Assembly: GCF_026247885.1 (NCBI RefSeq)
Contig: NZ_CP110921.1
Span: 1,302,001-1,366,000 of the forward strand
Direction of reading: 5' to 3'
From: Methylococcus mesophilus
GTDB taxonomy: Bacteria > Pseudomonadota > Gammaproteobacteria > Methylococcales > Methylococcaceae
Length of the DNA: 64,000 nucleotides
Every line of letters begins with the position of its first letter. Position 1 is the stretch's first letter. Under the pieces are notes generated by a model that saw only the letters and a list, made by a program, of their open reading frames with translations, made no database searches and was not told the DNA's origin. The translations under genes were made by a program, and so were the position numbers. Positions 45,077 to 53,443 of this stretch are shown here, piece after piece.

Positions 45077-46332
45077 GCATCAAAATTCATCACGGCCCAC
45101 CGGGCAGCTACAAGACCTCGGGCGCGGTCATGGACGACTTCATCCCGGCCGCCCGCGCCGGCCGGGTGGTGGTCACCAATGTCCGGGGGCTGGATTCGGT
45201 CGAGCGGGTCCGGGACGCCTTGGGCGATGACACCGTCCCCGACAGCTTCGAGCTGATCCACCTCCCCACCACCGAACACCCGGACGCGGCGAAGAACCGC
45301 CAACTGCTGTCGCGCTGGTGGCACTGGCTCCCGCACGGGGCCTTCATGCTGCTGGACGAAGCCCAGATGATCTGGCCCAAGACCTGGAAGGACGGGGACT
45401 TAAGGGAACTCGACTACCCCGGCGGGCTGGACGCCGCCAATGCCGCCAACCGCCCCTTCAACTGGCAGACCGCCTTCGAGATGCACCGGCATTACGGCTG
45501 GGACATGGTCCTGACCACGCCCAACATCGACCGGCTGCGGCCGGATGTCCGCCAATGCGCCGAAGGGGCTTACAAGCACAAGAACCAGGCCATCATCGGC
45601 CTTAAGGGCTTCTACCTCGAAGCCTTCCACATGGCCGACGACAACGGTAAGGCGGCGTCGGATTTCCTGATTCTGCGCAACCGCCGCATCAAACCCGAGG
45701 TCTGGAAACTCTATGACAGCACCGCCACCGGCACCGTCCGTGACACTATCGCGGGCTTGTCTCTCCTTGCGAGCCCTCGCGTTCTCTTTCTGGTGGGCGT
45801 GCTCGCCGGTTGCCTGTACTGGTTTTTCTCGGGTGATCGGCCCGCTGTACTGGGCGGCCCGATTAAGTCTTCCGTACCTGGTGCTGCTGGACCAGGGCCT
45901 GGTGTTCCTGGGCCGGCACCTGGGCCGGGCGGCGGGATCATTGCTGCTATGGGTCCTGCACCGGGTGGTGCTGCGCCTGGCGGCCCTGCTGCTGGTGGGG
46001 ATGGCGCTCTTGCGGCTGCTCGGGCTGCTGACCCGTTAGACGGAAGAAGGCTCTACATCGCCGGCCGTTATGGCCCCATCGAGGATCTGCGTTACCTGTT
46101 CGTGGCCGAGTCGGAGCAGGACACGATCCACCTCACCGACCGCGAACTGGTCCAGATCGGCGCCAAGGTCGACCTGGTCACCACCTGCTTCGCACGGGTC
46201 GCCTTCGGCGCCCTGGTCCGCACCGCCTCCTGCGTGCCGCACAGCAAACGTAAACCGAAGCTCACGGCCGAGCCGGCCAGCCGCGACGACGTAGGCGGAG
46301 CGGCGCCGCCGGGAAGGCCGGCAGCGCCGTGA
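45073..46332 (+). CDS. Zot/pI-like phage assembly ATPase
   Basis: 419-aa Zonular-occludens-toxin domain protein, the motor for filamentous phage assembly and export. Walker A is GPPGSYKTSG at residues 8-17 and Walker B is AFMLLDEAQ near residue 95. The N-terminal ATPase domain is cytoplasmic, the transmembrane helix is about 232-255 (PRVLFLVGVLAGCLYWFF), then a Gly/Pro/Ala-rich linker (about 265-322) and a periplasmic domain. The linker DNA has codon use opposite to the rest of the gene and appears overprinted by another frame (45833-46039). Confidence 0.9.
   Translation: MSIKIHHGPPGSYKTSGAVMDDFIPAARAGRVVVTNVRGLDSVERVRDALGDDTVPDSFELIHLPTTEHPDAAKNRQLLSRWWHWLPHGAFMLLDEAQMIWPKTWKDGDLRELDYPGGLDAANAANRPFNWQTAFEMHRHYGWDMVLTTPNIDRLRPDVRQCAEGAYKHKNQAIIGLKGFYLEAFHMADDNGKAASDFLILRNRRIKPEVWKLYDSTATGTVRDTIAGLSLLASPRVLFLVGVLAGCLYWFFSGDRPAVLGGPIKSSVPGAAGPGPGVPGPAPGPGGGIIAAMGPAPGGAAPGGPAAGGDGALAAARAADPLDGRRLYIAGRYGPIEDLRYLFVAESEQDTIHLTDRELVQIGAKVDLVTTCFARVAFGALVRTASCVPHSKRKPKLTAEPASRDDVGGAAPPGRPAAP
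45833..46039 (+). CDS. Putative overprinted membrane peptide inside zot
   Basis: GTG-initiated 68-aa frame: IGPLYWAARLSLPYLVLLDQ, GLVFLGRHLGRAAGSLLLWV, LHRVVLRLAALLLVGMALLR, LLGLLTR. It is strongly hydrophobic with regularly spaced Arg. In this frame almost every third codon position is G or C (CTG, GTG, GCG, CGC), as in genuine genes of this genome, while the zot frame over the same bases uses GGT, GCT and CCT. That pattern suggests this frame was coding and zot's linker was imposed on it. It may be a lysis-, assembly- or export-related peptide; unproven. Confidence 0.45.
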   Translation: MIGPLYWAARLSLPYLVLLDQGLVFLGRHLGRAAGSLLLWVLHRVVLRLAALLLVGMALLRLLGLLTR

Positions 46333-46465
46333 GCAGACGTCCTTGTAACACGTCTGATCTAGGGGGATACAAAGCCGCTATACCGGAGCATTAAACGGTG
46401 AAAGTGAAAGTGGTTGTGTTGTTTGGATTTCGTTGAAAGTTTGATTTGAAAAGGGAGTCAATGCG

Positions 46466-47755
46466 ATGGCTGATCTGAAAACGTTCGAACGCTACTCGGT
46501 GTCGAGTCTGTCCAAGGGCACCGACCAGGACCCCAAGGGGCGTATCTTCAAAACCCCCCGCATCACCTGGGACCTGTCCCATATCCTGATCTGCGGCACC
46601 TTCGTGGACACCGTGCGGCAGAACTACCACGGCCAATTGAAACCCGACCTTTACCGGGCAGTGAAGGAAGCGGCCGAAGGCACCGGGGAATTTCGCTTCC
46701 TCGAGGGGCAACATCCCTGGGCGGCCCGAAGAATGGGCAAGGTCTGCGGTTACCGCTACGCCCTCCAGGACAACACCCGCGGTGTCATCCTGCTGATCGG
46801 CAGCTATTACCAGGCCGAAGCCGATCTGCTCGAGGGCAAGCCCGGCCATCATCTGAAGATTGAACTCTCGCCCCATCTCTTGGCGGCCTGCAACGTCCAC
46901 GCGATCCAGACCGAACTCGACAGCTTCGCCCATCACCTGATGACCGCCCCCGAACCCGCCGGGGTTGCCATTCATCTGGCGGTGGACGTCCAGCACTGGT
47001 CCCCCGATCCGCACTTCCAGGACAGGTTCATCACCCGTGCCCGTATCGCAAGGCGCTATGACGGCATCTCGGACGCCGAGTTCGAGGGCCTGTCCGATGT
47101 CTCCGTCTGCTACGGCAAGCAGGCCGCCGAAAGCCTCACCTTCGGCAAAGCCGCTTCCCTCCAGCTCTGCCTCTACGACAAGTCCAAGCAGATCGTCCAC
47201 GCCGACAAGGTGGACTTCATGCAGGGGCAATGGGGCGAGTTCACCGAAGGGGAGTTCGATCCGACCCAGCCGGTCTGGCGGGTGGAAGCCAGGTTCCATC
47301 ACTCGGTGGTGAACGAGATCGGCGAAGGCCTGGGCAAAACCCTCAAGCGCTGGCTGGACGTCGTGCCGCACCTCACCGACATGTGGCGCTATGCCCTGAC
47401 CATCAACCGCGCCAAGGACGGCACCTACATCGATCCCATCTGGCAGTTGCTCCGCGACGATCCCGAGTTCCGGGTCCCGGCCCAGGGCTACAAGATCGTG
47501 CGTAAAAAAAAAGAGGACGTGTCCGCAGTCGCCCGCAACTTCGGCAACGTGCTCGGCAATCTCATTTCGCTCTATGCCCGTGAGGGCAGGAATGCCGATT
47601 ACATCCTGATCCAGATTAAGCGGCTGTCGATCTACCCCAAGCTGCTGGAACACCTCGCCCGCCGGGGCCAGGCCAAGGACCAGGTGGAGCAGGATCTGAT
47701 GGACTTTATCCGCGAAGGGCTATGGAAGCGGCGAACCTTGGGGAGAGCCGCGTAG
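46466..47755 (+). CDS. Inovirus replication initiation protein
   Basis: 429-aa rolling-circle replication initiator of the kind found in inoviruses (RstA/phage replication family). Segments include CNVHAIQTELDSFAHHLMTA, ASLQLCLYDKSKQI and WRVEARFHHSVVNEIGEGLG, the conserved region around the catalytic part, and a basic KIVRKKKED segment. It would nick the plus-strand origin. GGGAG lies 9 bp before the ATG. Unusually it is encoded downstream of zot rather than ahead of the coat genes. About 130 bp separate it from zot. Confidence 0.82.
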   Translation: MADLKTFERYSVSSLSKGTDQDPKGRIFKTPRITWDLSHILICGTFVDTVRQNYHGQLKPDLYRAVKEAAEGTGEFRFLEGQHPWAARRMGKVCGYRYALQDNTRGVILLIGSYYQAEADLLEGKPGHHLKIELSPHLLAACNVHAIQTELDSFAHHLMTAPEPAGVAIHLAVDVQHWSPDPHFQDRFITRARIARRYDGISDAEFEGLSDVSVCYGKQAAESLTFGKAASLQLCLYDKSKQIVHADKVDFMQGQWGEFTEGEFDPTQPVWRVEARFHHSVVNEIGEGLGKTLKRWLDVVPHLTDMWRYALTINRAKDGTYIDPIWQLLRDDPEFRVPAQGYKIVRKKKEDVSAVARNFGNVLGNLISLYAREGRNADYILIQIKRLSIYPKLLEHLARRGQAKDQVEQDLMDFIREGLWKRRTLGRAA

Positions 47756-47764
47756 TGGGCAGCC

Positions 47765-48763
47765 ATGGCGATCAAGAAGGTGCCGGACGGCTGGCAGGCG
47801 GACGTTCAACCGGGCGGAAGGGGATGCAAGCGCTACCGCAAGACATTCAGGCGTAAAGTGGATGCCGAGCGGTGGGAACAAACGCTGAAGGCGAAGGTGG
47901 CGGCTGATCCGCAATTCGTCGTTCCGCAAAAGGACACCCGCAAGCTCTCCGAGCTGGTCAAGCTCTGGTTCGACCTGCACGGCGTCAATCTGAAAAGCGC
48001 TGTGGACACCTACCGGCGGCTGATTGCCCTGTGTGACGCGGTCGGCGACCCTTACGCCTATCGTTTCAGCGCCCAGGTTTTCGCCGACTACCGGGCCGAG
48101 CGGCTGAAAGCCGGCGTGTCAGCCTCGACGCTTAACCGGGAACGCTCTTATCTTGCCGGCGTTTTCGGCGAACTCAAGCGGCTTGGCCATTGGAAAGGGG
48201 AGAATCCGCTATCTCGAGTCCGCCCGATCCGCATTAACCAGCCGGAACTGTCGTTCCTTACAGCCGAACAGATCGAGCGGCTTCTGTCCGCCCTCCGCGA
48301 ATCCAGGAACGCCGACGTCTACTTGGTGGCCGTTCTGGCGTTGTCGACCGGGGCCAGGTGGTCGGAAGCTGAGGGGCTGCGGTTCGACAATGTACGGGAG
48401 AAACCCGGCCTCGTGACGTTTACCGACACCAAAAGCCGAAAAAACCGCTCAGTGCCCCTCGAAGATTCGCTAGCCGCGTTGTTGGCGTCGCGGCTCCGTT
48501 CAGGACCTTTTCGTCCTTGTTACGGAGCATTCCGAAAAGCGGTTGAGCGCTCCGGCATCGAGTTGCCTGACGGCCAGTTGGCGCATGTCCTCCGTCATAC
48601 CTTCGCCTCCCACTTCGTAATGAAAGGCGGAGACATTCTGACGCTGCAACGCATACTCGGGCATCACAGCATTACCGTCACGATGCGCTATGCCCACCTT
48701 GCGCCCGAATATCTGGAACAGGCCAAGCGGTTCAATCCTTTAAGTGCGTTGACACTTGGTTGA
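47765..48763 (+). CDS. Tyrosine recombinase/phage integrase
   Basis: 332-aa site-specific recombinase. The N-terminal arm/core-binding region has TYRRLIALCDAVG-like helices and SASTLNRERSYLAGVFGELK; the catalytic domain has Arg in STGARWSEAEG (about 195), HVLRHTFASHF (HxxR, about 273), LGHHSITVTMRYAHL with the second His and the nucleophile Tyr (about 308). It is encoded 9 bp after the replication gene and ends 50 bp from tRNA-Gln, whose 3' end is the presumed attachment site. Intact. Confidence 0.93.
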   Translation: MAIKKVPDGWQADVQPGGRGCKRYRKTFRRKVDAERWEQTLKAKVAADPQFVVPQKDTRKLSELVKLWFDLHGVNLKSAVDTYRRLIALCDAVGDPYAYRFSAQVFADYRAERLKAGVSASTLNRERSYLAGVFGELKRLGHWKGENPLSRVRPIRINQPELSFLTAEQIERLLSALRESRNADVYLVAVLALSTGARWSEAEGLRFDNVREKPGLVTFTDTKSRKNRSVPLEDSLAALLASRLRSGPFRPCYGAFRKAVERSGIELPDGQLAHVLRHTFASHFVMKGGDILTLQRILGHHSITVTMRYAHLAPEYLEQAKRFNPLSALTLG

Positions 48764-48778
48764 CACCGGGCAATAAAA

Positions 48779-48805
48779 AAGCCCTTCGCGTTTGCGTAAG
48801 GGCTT
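48779..48805. terminator. Terminator between integrase and tRNA-Gln
   Basis: AAGCCCTTCGC-GTTT-GCGTAAGGGCTT hairpin preceded by an A run and followed by GATTTT. It can stop integrase transcripts on plus and tRNA transcripts on minus. Confidence 0.8.
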
Positions 48806-48857
48806 GATTTTATTGGCTGGGGGACGTGGATTCGAACCACGGTTGGCGGAGTCAGAG
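48803..48857. repeat. 55-bp direct repeat at tRNA-Gln (attachment site, right end)
   Basis: Shares 54 of 55 positions with 25839-25893. It covers the tRNA-Gln 3' end including the T arm and part of the anticodon stem, so integration leaves a working tRNA here. Confidence 0.88.
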
Positions 48858-48887
48858 TCCGCTGTCCTACCGCTAGACGATCCCCCA
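48814..48887 (-). tRNA. tRNA-Gln (anticodon CTG)
   Basis: 74-nt cloverleaf with encoded CCA. Acceptor TGGGGGA pairs with TCCCCCA; anticodon arm GCGGA-CTCTGAC-TCCGC with anticodon CTG reads CAG codons; T arm CGTGG-TTCGAAT-CCACG. It lies 11 bp downstream of rpsI on the same strand. It is the target of the integrated elements. Confidence 0.96.
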
Positions 48888-48898
48888 GCAGAACTCGG

Positions 48899-49291
48899 TT
48901 AACGCTTGGAGTACTGCGGACGACGGCGCGCCTTATGGAGGCCAACCTTCTTACGTTCGACCTCACGAGCGTCGCGGGTCACGTAGCCGGCTTTGCGCAG
49001 CACGGGACGCATGGTCTCGTCCAGCTCGATGAGCGCGCGTGACAGGCCATGGCGGATGGCGCCCGCCTGACCGGAAGGTCCACCGCCGACGACTTTGACG
49101 TTGACATCAAGCTTGTCAGTCATTTCGACCGCTTCCAGCGCCTGCATGACTATCATGCGATCGGTCTTACGGCCGAAGTATTCTTCCAGCGACTTGTCGT
49201 TGATACGGATCTGACCGGTGCCGGTCCGGGTATAGACGCGGGCGATCGCGCTCTTGCGGCGGCCCGTGCCGTAGTACTGCGTCTGTGCCAT
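48899..49291 (-). CDS. rpsI: 30S ribosomal protein S9
   Basis: 130-aa S9 of the small subunit head. Typical segments are [40 protein letters not shown] and the C-terminal [11 protein letters not shown], whose final Lys-Arg reaches the P-site tRNA. It follows rplM by 16 bp, the conserved rplM-rpsI operon. Confidence 0.98.
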   Translation of the reverse strand: MAQTQYYGTGRRKSAIARVYTRTGTGQIRINDKSLEEYFGRKTDRMIVMQALEAVEMTDKLDVNVKVVGGGPSGQAGAIRHGLSRALIELDETMRPVLRKAGYVTRDAREVERKKVGLHKARRRPQYSKR

Positions 49292-49307
49292 GTGCCTGAT
49301 TTATTCG

Positions 49308-49736
49308 TTAGATTTCGAGAGGTTTCGGTTGCTGCGCCTGGTGCTGATGGCTCGGCCCCGCGTAGACCTTGAGTTTGCGGAACATGGCCCGGCCCAGAGG
49401 GTTCTTCGGCAGCATGCCCTTCACCGCGGTCTCGATGATGAGCTCAGGACAACGATCACGCAGCTTGCCCAGGCTGATCGACTTCATGTTGCCGATGTAG
49501 CCGGTGTGCTTGTAGTAAATCTTATCCTGTTCCTTGTTGCCGGTCACGCGCACTTTCTCGGCATTGACGACGACGATGTAGTCGCCGGTATCGACGTGCG
49601 GCGTATACTCGGGTTTATGCTTGCCACGCAGGCGGCGTGCGATTTCCGTGCTCAGACGACCCAGCGTCTTGCCTTCGGCATCGACGACATACCAGTCGCG
49701 TTTAACCTCAGCCGGCTTTGCGCTAAAGGTTTTCAT
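49308..49736 (-). CDS. rplM: 50S ribosomal protein L13
   Basis: 142 aa, the standard length. [20 protein letters not shown] at the start, [16 protein letters not shown] and [20 protein letters not shown] are family signatures. I used ATG 49736 rather than the upstream frame because it gives the canonical N-terminus. The first gene of the rplM-rpsI operon. Confidence 0.98.
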   Translation of the reverse strand: MKTFSAKPAEVKRDWYVVDAEGKTLGRLSTEIARRLRGKHKPEYTPHVDTGDYIVVVNAEKVRVTGNKEQDKIYYKHTGYIGNMKSISLGKLRDRCPELIIETAVKGMLPKNPLGRAMFRKLKVYAGPSHQHQAQQPKPLEI

Positions 49737-49813
49737 TCTTGTACGCTCCGTTCTGGCGTCCCAATTCAAAGCGCGGAAGTCTACCGAAATGGCCGGCCGA
49801 ATACAAGCTTATT

Positions 49814-51661
49814 TCAGCTTGCGATCCCTGCATCACGGTATTCCGGCACCAGATGGCACAGCTCCTGAGAAACCGTGTTCTGGTCGAAACTGCGGCAAGC
49901 GGCATCCATCGCGGCGATCCGGGCGGCGACGAGAGAACGGTCGCAAGGGGTCGCCTGGGCCAGCATCAGCTTGGCGTAGCCAGTCGGCTGGAGCTGCTCC
50001 GTACTCAGAAACAGTTCCTCGTGCATTTTCTCACCGGGCCGGAGACCAATATGTTCGATGGCAATATCTTCGCCAGGGCGCTTGCCGCTGAGGCGGATCA
50101 TCTGTTCGGCCAGATAGCCGATGCGGATGGGCTCCCCCATGTCCAGCACGAACACTTCCCCGCCCTGCCCGGTCGCCGCCGCCTTCATGATGAGCTGGCA
50201 GGCTTCGGGAATGGTCATGAAAAACCGCGTGACTTCCGGATGCGTCACAGTGACCGGTCCACCGTTGCGGATCTGTTCGCGGAACAGCGGCACGACGCTG
50301 CCGGCGGAGCCGAGCACATTGCCGAACCGCACGGTGATGAACCGCGTCGCCGCCTCGCCGTTGTAGCTCTGAACCACCAATTCGGCGGCGCGCTTGGTGG
50401 CGCCCATCACGTTGGTGGGATTGACGGCCTTGTCCGTGGAGATCAGTACGAATTCGCCGACCCCGCGCTCGACGGCAGCCTCCGCCACCGTGCGGGTGCC
50501 AATGACGTTGTTGAAGACGGCTTCCCGGACCTGCTGTTGTAGCAAGGGCACATGCTTGTAGGCCGCGGCATGGAAGATGACCGCCGGCTTGTGGGCATCG
50601 ATCGCCCTTCTCACCGAAGCGGCATCGGTGACATCTCCCAATACGGCGTGGATCTCCATGTCGGGAAAGGCTTGCCGCAATTCGAGTTCGATACGATAGA
50701 GGTTGAATTCACTGTGTTCGAAGACTACGAGACTTCCCAATGAGAATTGCGCAATCTGCTTGCACAGTTCCGACCCGATGGAGCCCCCTCCGCCCGTCAC
50801 CATGATGCACTTGCCGTCGAGGTAACCGGCCAGTTCGGTGGAGTCCAGCCGCACCGGCGCCCGCCCGAGCAGGTCTTCGATGGACACGTCACGCAGGGCG
50901 TCGGACAGGCGCCCGCTCCACATGTCCCGCACCGACGGCAGGGTCAGGAACGGCAGACCTGTGGTCTCGCAGATTTCCACGATGCGGCGCATTTCCTGGT
51001 CGCCGGCCGATGGCATCGCGATCAGGATAGCCTCGATATCGAGCTTCTCGACCAGCGGGGGGATGCGGTCGCAGGCGCCGCACACGCGCAGGCTGTGAAT
51101 TTCCCAGCCGCGCTTGTGAGGATCGTCGTCGACGAAGGCCACCGGCGCGAACGCCGATTCGTTGCTGCGCAACAGGTCCCTCACCAGGGTTTCACCGGCC
51201 TTGCCGGCGCCGACGATCAAGGCCCGCCGACCGTTCATCAGCTGCACCGAGCGATCCTTCCATATCCGGTACAAGGCCCGTGGCGCAGACAGAAACAGCA
51301 CCAGCAACAGGGTATAGAGCGGGATGACCGAGCGCGGCACGGCGTCCAGCCGGTCGAGGAAGAATAACGCTGCGACGATCAGGATGATCCCGCTGGCCGA
51401 TGCCTTGGCGATCCGCAGGAGGTCCGGCATGGAGGCGAAGCGCCAGATACCCCGGTACAGGCCGAACAGCCGGAACACCACACCTTGAATCACCACCACC
51501 AGCGGCAGCCATTTGATGGCGACGCTGAGGTGCGGCTCCGGCACTTCCGACAGATTGAAGCGCAGCCAATAGGCGCCGAACCATGCCAGAGGCACCATCA
51601 GCAGATCATGCAGAAAAATGACGGTGCGCGAACGCAGCTTGTCGAAGTGTGCTCGAATCAC
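49814..51661 (-). CDS. Membrane-anchored nucleotide-sugar epimerase/dehydratase (WbpM/CapD family)
   Basis: 615 aa. About four transmembrane helices in residues 12-130, a first Rossmann-like CoA-binding-type domain (RRALIVGAGKAGETLVRDLL), then the catalytic SDR domain with IMVTGGGGSIGSELCKQI near residue 290, AAYKHVPLLQQQ, and ISTDKAVNPTNVMGATKR, where the usual Tyr of YxxxK is replaced by Met, as in WbpM-type 4,6-dehydratases. It makes a UDP-4-keto-6-deoxy sugar for O-antigen or exopolysaccharide. It is preceded 3 bp upstream by the glycosyltransferase, forming an operon. Confidence 0.92.
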   Translation of the reverse strand: MIRAHFDKLRSRTVIFLHDLLMVPLAWFGAYWLRFNLSEVPEPHLSVAIKWLPLVVVIQGVVFRLFGLYRGIWRFASMPDLLRIAKASASGIILIVAALFFLDRLDAVPRSVIPLYTLLLVLFLSAPRALYRIWKDRSVQLMNGRRALIVGAGKAGETLVRDLLRSNESAFAPVAFVDDDPHKRGWEIHSLRVCGACDRIPPLVEKLDIEAILIAMPSAGDQEMRRIVEICETTGLPFLTLPSVRDMWSGRLSDALRDVSIEDLLGRAPVRLDSTELAGYLDGKCIMVTGGGGSIGSELCKQIAQFSLGSLVVFEHSEFNLYRIELELRQAFPDMEIHAVLGDVTDAASVRRAIDAHKPAVIFHAAAYKHVPLLQQQVREAVFNNVIGTRTVAEAAVERGVGEFVLISTDKAVNPTNVMGATKRAAELVVQSYNGEAATRFITVRFGNVLGSAGSVVPLFREQIRNGGPVTVTHPEVTRFFMTIPEACQLIMKAAATGQGGEVFVLDMGEPIRIGYLAEQMIRLSGKRPGEDIAIEHIGLRPGEKMHEELFLSTEQLQPTGYAKLMLAQATPCDRSLVAARIAAMDAACRSFDQNTVSQELCHLVPEYRDAGIAS

Positions 51662-51664
51662 GGA

Positions 51665-52687
51665 CTAAAGCTCGGGTTGGCCGGCTCGCAGGCGGATCGC
51701 CAGATAGAGCAGCGGCAGATAAGCCAGCATCAGCAAGGGCAGTTCCCAGGCCGGTTTCCAGGCCGCCAGGCCGGCCAGCGGAAAAAGCCACAGCAGGTTG
51801 AGCGCAAGGACGTGATGGTCGACCGGCGCGTGACCGCCCAGCCGCCGCGCCGCGTGCTGATAAGCATGCGAGTTGTGCGCCTCGTACCAGCGTTCGCCGC
51901 CGGCAATGCGGCGGGCCAAGGTGAAGCTCGCATCCACCACAAATACCCCGGCCAGAATCAACCAGACCGTGAGGCTCAGCATCCCGGCCTTGGCCGTCGC
52001 GATCGCCTCGCAGCCCAGTAGATAGCCCACGAAGCCGCTGCCGACGTCGCCCATGAAAATCTTCGCCGGCGGCCAGTTCCAGACCAGAAAGCCCAGCGTT
52101 GCGGCGGCCAGCAGTCCGGGCGCGAGAGGCGGAGAAACGCTTGGCGGCAATGATAACAAAAGCAGGAGGGAGCCACCGGCCCCCACGCTGACCACTTCCA
52201 GCCCAGCCAGACCGTCGATGCCGTCCATGAAATTGAAAAGGTTCAGCATCCAGGCGATGACCAGCACGCCGATGAAATCGGCGAAGGCTCCGGATCCGAA
52301 CGAAACGGCCCCCAACCGCAAAGGCATGTCGCCCGGCAGGTTCGCCACCGCCAAGGCAGCCGCCGCCAGATGGGCGAGCAGGCGCCAGCGGGCGGACAAA
52401 TGGCCATGGTCGTCCCAGAACCCGACCGCCGCGACCAACACACCCCCGGCCAAGACGGCGAAGCCGGCGACGACGTCGCCGACGACGCAGCGCCAGTAGA
52501 CCTCCCCCGCCAACAACGCGACCACGATGGCGAGACCGCCGCCCCGCGGCGTCGGCACCCGGTGGGAGCTGCGGGCGTTCGGAACATCCAGCAGGCGCCG
52601 TCGCGCATAACGCCGAACGGCGCCCGTAAGACCCATAGACAAGGCGAATACGCCCAAGAAACCGGCGATAGAAGACAGGACAAGCAT
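51665..52687 (-). CDS. Undecaprenyl-phosphate phosphoglycosyltransferase (WecA/WbpL family)
   Basis: 340-aa polytopic glycosyltransferase family 4 enzyme that transfers a sugar-1-phosphate from a UDP-sugar to undecaprenyl phosphate, starting O-antigen or exopolysaccharide repeat synthesis. Motifs are NARSSHRVPTPRGGGLAIV, NLFNFMDGIDGLAGLE (Asp motif), KIFMGDVGSGFVGYLLG and HNSHAYQHAARRL. ATG 52687 was chosen as the start next to the first membrane helix. It pairs with the WbpM-type dehydratase, as in the Pseudomonas wbp cluster. Confidence 0.9.
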   Translation of the reverse strand: MLVLSSIAGFLGVFALSMGLTGAVRRYARRRLLDVPNARSSHRVPTPRGGGLAIVVALLAGEVYWRCVVGDVVAGFAVLAGGVLVAAVGFWDDHGHLSARWRLLAHLAAAALAVANLPGDMPLRLGAVSFGSGAFADFIGVLVIAWMLNLFNFMDGIDGLAGLEVVSVGAGGSLLLLLSLPPSVSPPLAPGLLAAATLGFLVWNWPPAKIFMGDVGSGFVGYLLGCEAIATAKAGMLSLTVWLILAGVFVVDASFTLARRIAGGERWYEAHNSHAYQHAARRLGGHAPVDHHVLALNLLWLFPLAGLAAWKPAWELPLLMLAYLPLLYLAIRLRAGQPEL

Positions 52688-52737
52688 TGAAAGACGAATC
52701 AAACGAGAGTCGGAAGAACAGCGGCCGCCAAATTTAC

Positions 52738-52850
52738 GGATATATATCTATTTCTTTTTATTCTTTCTCGTCATGTTTTGGCGTGCGTACACTTGTAGGC
52801 GTTCAAGCAACAAGCGTTTGCGCCTGCACAAGCAACGGGGGGGATCCACA
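52738..52850 (+). promoter_or_regulatory. Conserved leader of the DUF2292-porin module, copy 1
   Basis: ATCTATTTCTTTTTATTCTT followed by TCTCGTCAT and GCGTACACTTGTAGGCGTTC then AAGCAACAAGCG: nearly identical to 56803-56917 although it is noncoding. Conservation of the AT-rich block suggests a promoter with a regulator site (a CysB-type sulfur control site is possible). Confidence 0.55.
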
Positions 52851-53036
52851 ATGACGCAGCATTCGCAGAAAACACCGCCATCCGAACCGGCCGCCGCAAC
52901 GCCGGAGGCTCAGGCCGCCCGGATCATTGAGGCGCTGACCGGCATACGGTTCGGCTCCGTCGAGATCACCGTGCATGAAGGACGCATCGTGCAAATCGAA
53001 AGGCGGGAAAAATTCCGCCCCCAAACCGCAACCTGA
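52851..53036 (+). CDS. DUF2292 (YezD-like) small protein, copy 1
   Basis: 61 aa: MTQHSQKTPPSEPAAATPEA, then ALTGIRFGSVEITVHEGRIV and QIERREKFR, the DUF2292 core. The family is often found with sulfate or sulfonate uptake genes, and the paralogue at 56918 precedes a porin and a sulfate-binding protein. ATG 52851 is preceded by a GGGGGGGAT ribosome-binding-like run. The function is unknown; possibly sulfur-regulated. Confidence 0.82.
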   Translation: MTQHSQKTPPSEPAAATPEAQAARIIEALTGIRFGSVEITVHEGRIVQIERREKFRPQTAT

Positions 53037-53173
53037 GCGAACCGCGGACGTTCCCTCGATCGCCAAGCCAACCGGCCTTCCGGAGGCGTATCAGTATAAC
53101 TAAAACATGAATTCGCTACGGAACTGACCGGAACACCGGAAGTTCTCCGAACCGACGAACGGAGAGACTTCCC

Positions 53174-53344
53174 ATGTCCAAGAAGAAAGCCCCGAGGCTT
53201 GCAAAGACGACGTTGACCAGCCTCAACGCTCCGAATCTCCCTCCCCACCACGGCCTCGTGGAAGCGCACCCGCGCAAGTTCGAGTCGGCAAAACACCTTC
53301 CAAAAAACCGGGGCCACCGCCCGCCGCACTCCCCGCCTTGCTAA
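53174..53344 (+). pseudogene. Porin gene remnant (paralogue of 57244-58878)
   Basis: MSKKKAPRLAKTTLTSLNAP mirrors the intact porin start MYKKKALTLAVTTLTSLNAP, then diverges to a stop at codon 57. The upstream spacer (ATAACTAAAACATGAATTCG and flanking bases) is also shared with 57165-57184. This is the broken second gene of the duplicated module. Confidence 0.75.
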
Positions 53345-53443
53345 ACCGGAACGATTCGTCCGAGGTAAGGCGCGATCTTAGCGCGCTCCTGATAAGGGGC
53401 GCGGCAGAACAACGATTTCTCCACTTTCGAGAACAATACCACT

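Larger units (their letters stand above)
37286..48763. mobile_element. Inovirus (filamentous phage) prophage
   Basis: Contiguous 11.5-kb module: repressor (minus), four small early genes, a small minus-strand gene, a 1.4-kb noncoding hairpin-rich region, a morphogenesis block (two unknown proteins, small membrane proteins, major coat, large adsorption protein, pVI-like, Zot/pI-like ATPase), then replication initiator and integrase beside tRNA-Gln. The order coat-adsorption-pVI-Zot is standard for inoviruses. No secretin gene is present, so export would depend on a host secretin. Confidence 0.9.
25839..48887. mobile_element. tRNA-Gln-associated genomic island containing a filamentous prophage
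   Basis: About 23 kb between the direct repeats at 25839-25893 and 48803-48857, with a tyrosine integrase gene adjacent to the intact tRNA. Contents are accessory: toxin-antitoxin modules, gene scraps, unknown exported proteins, a foreign-looking oxidoreductase and the inovirus genes. No second repeat is seen at the left edge of the phage genes, so cargo and phage share the one recognisable outer boundary. Confidence 0.75.

Noticed and set aside
46391..47653. 420-residue minus-strand frame opposite the replication gene
   Set aside because: Shadow of the inovirus replication initiator; composition biased and no domain.
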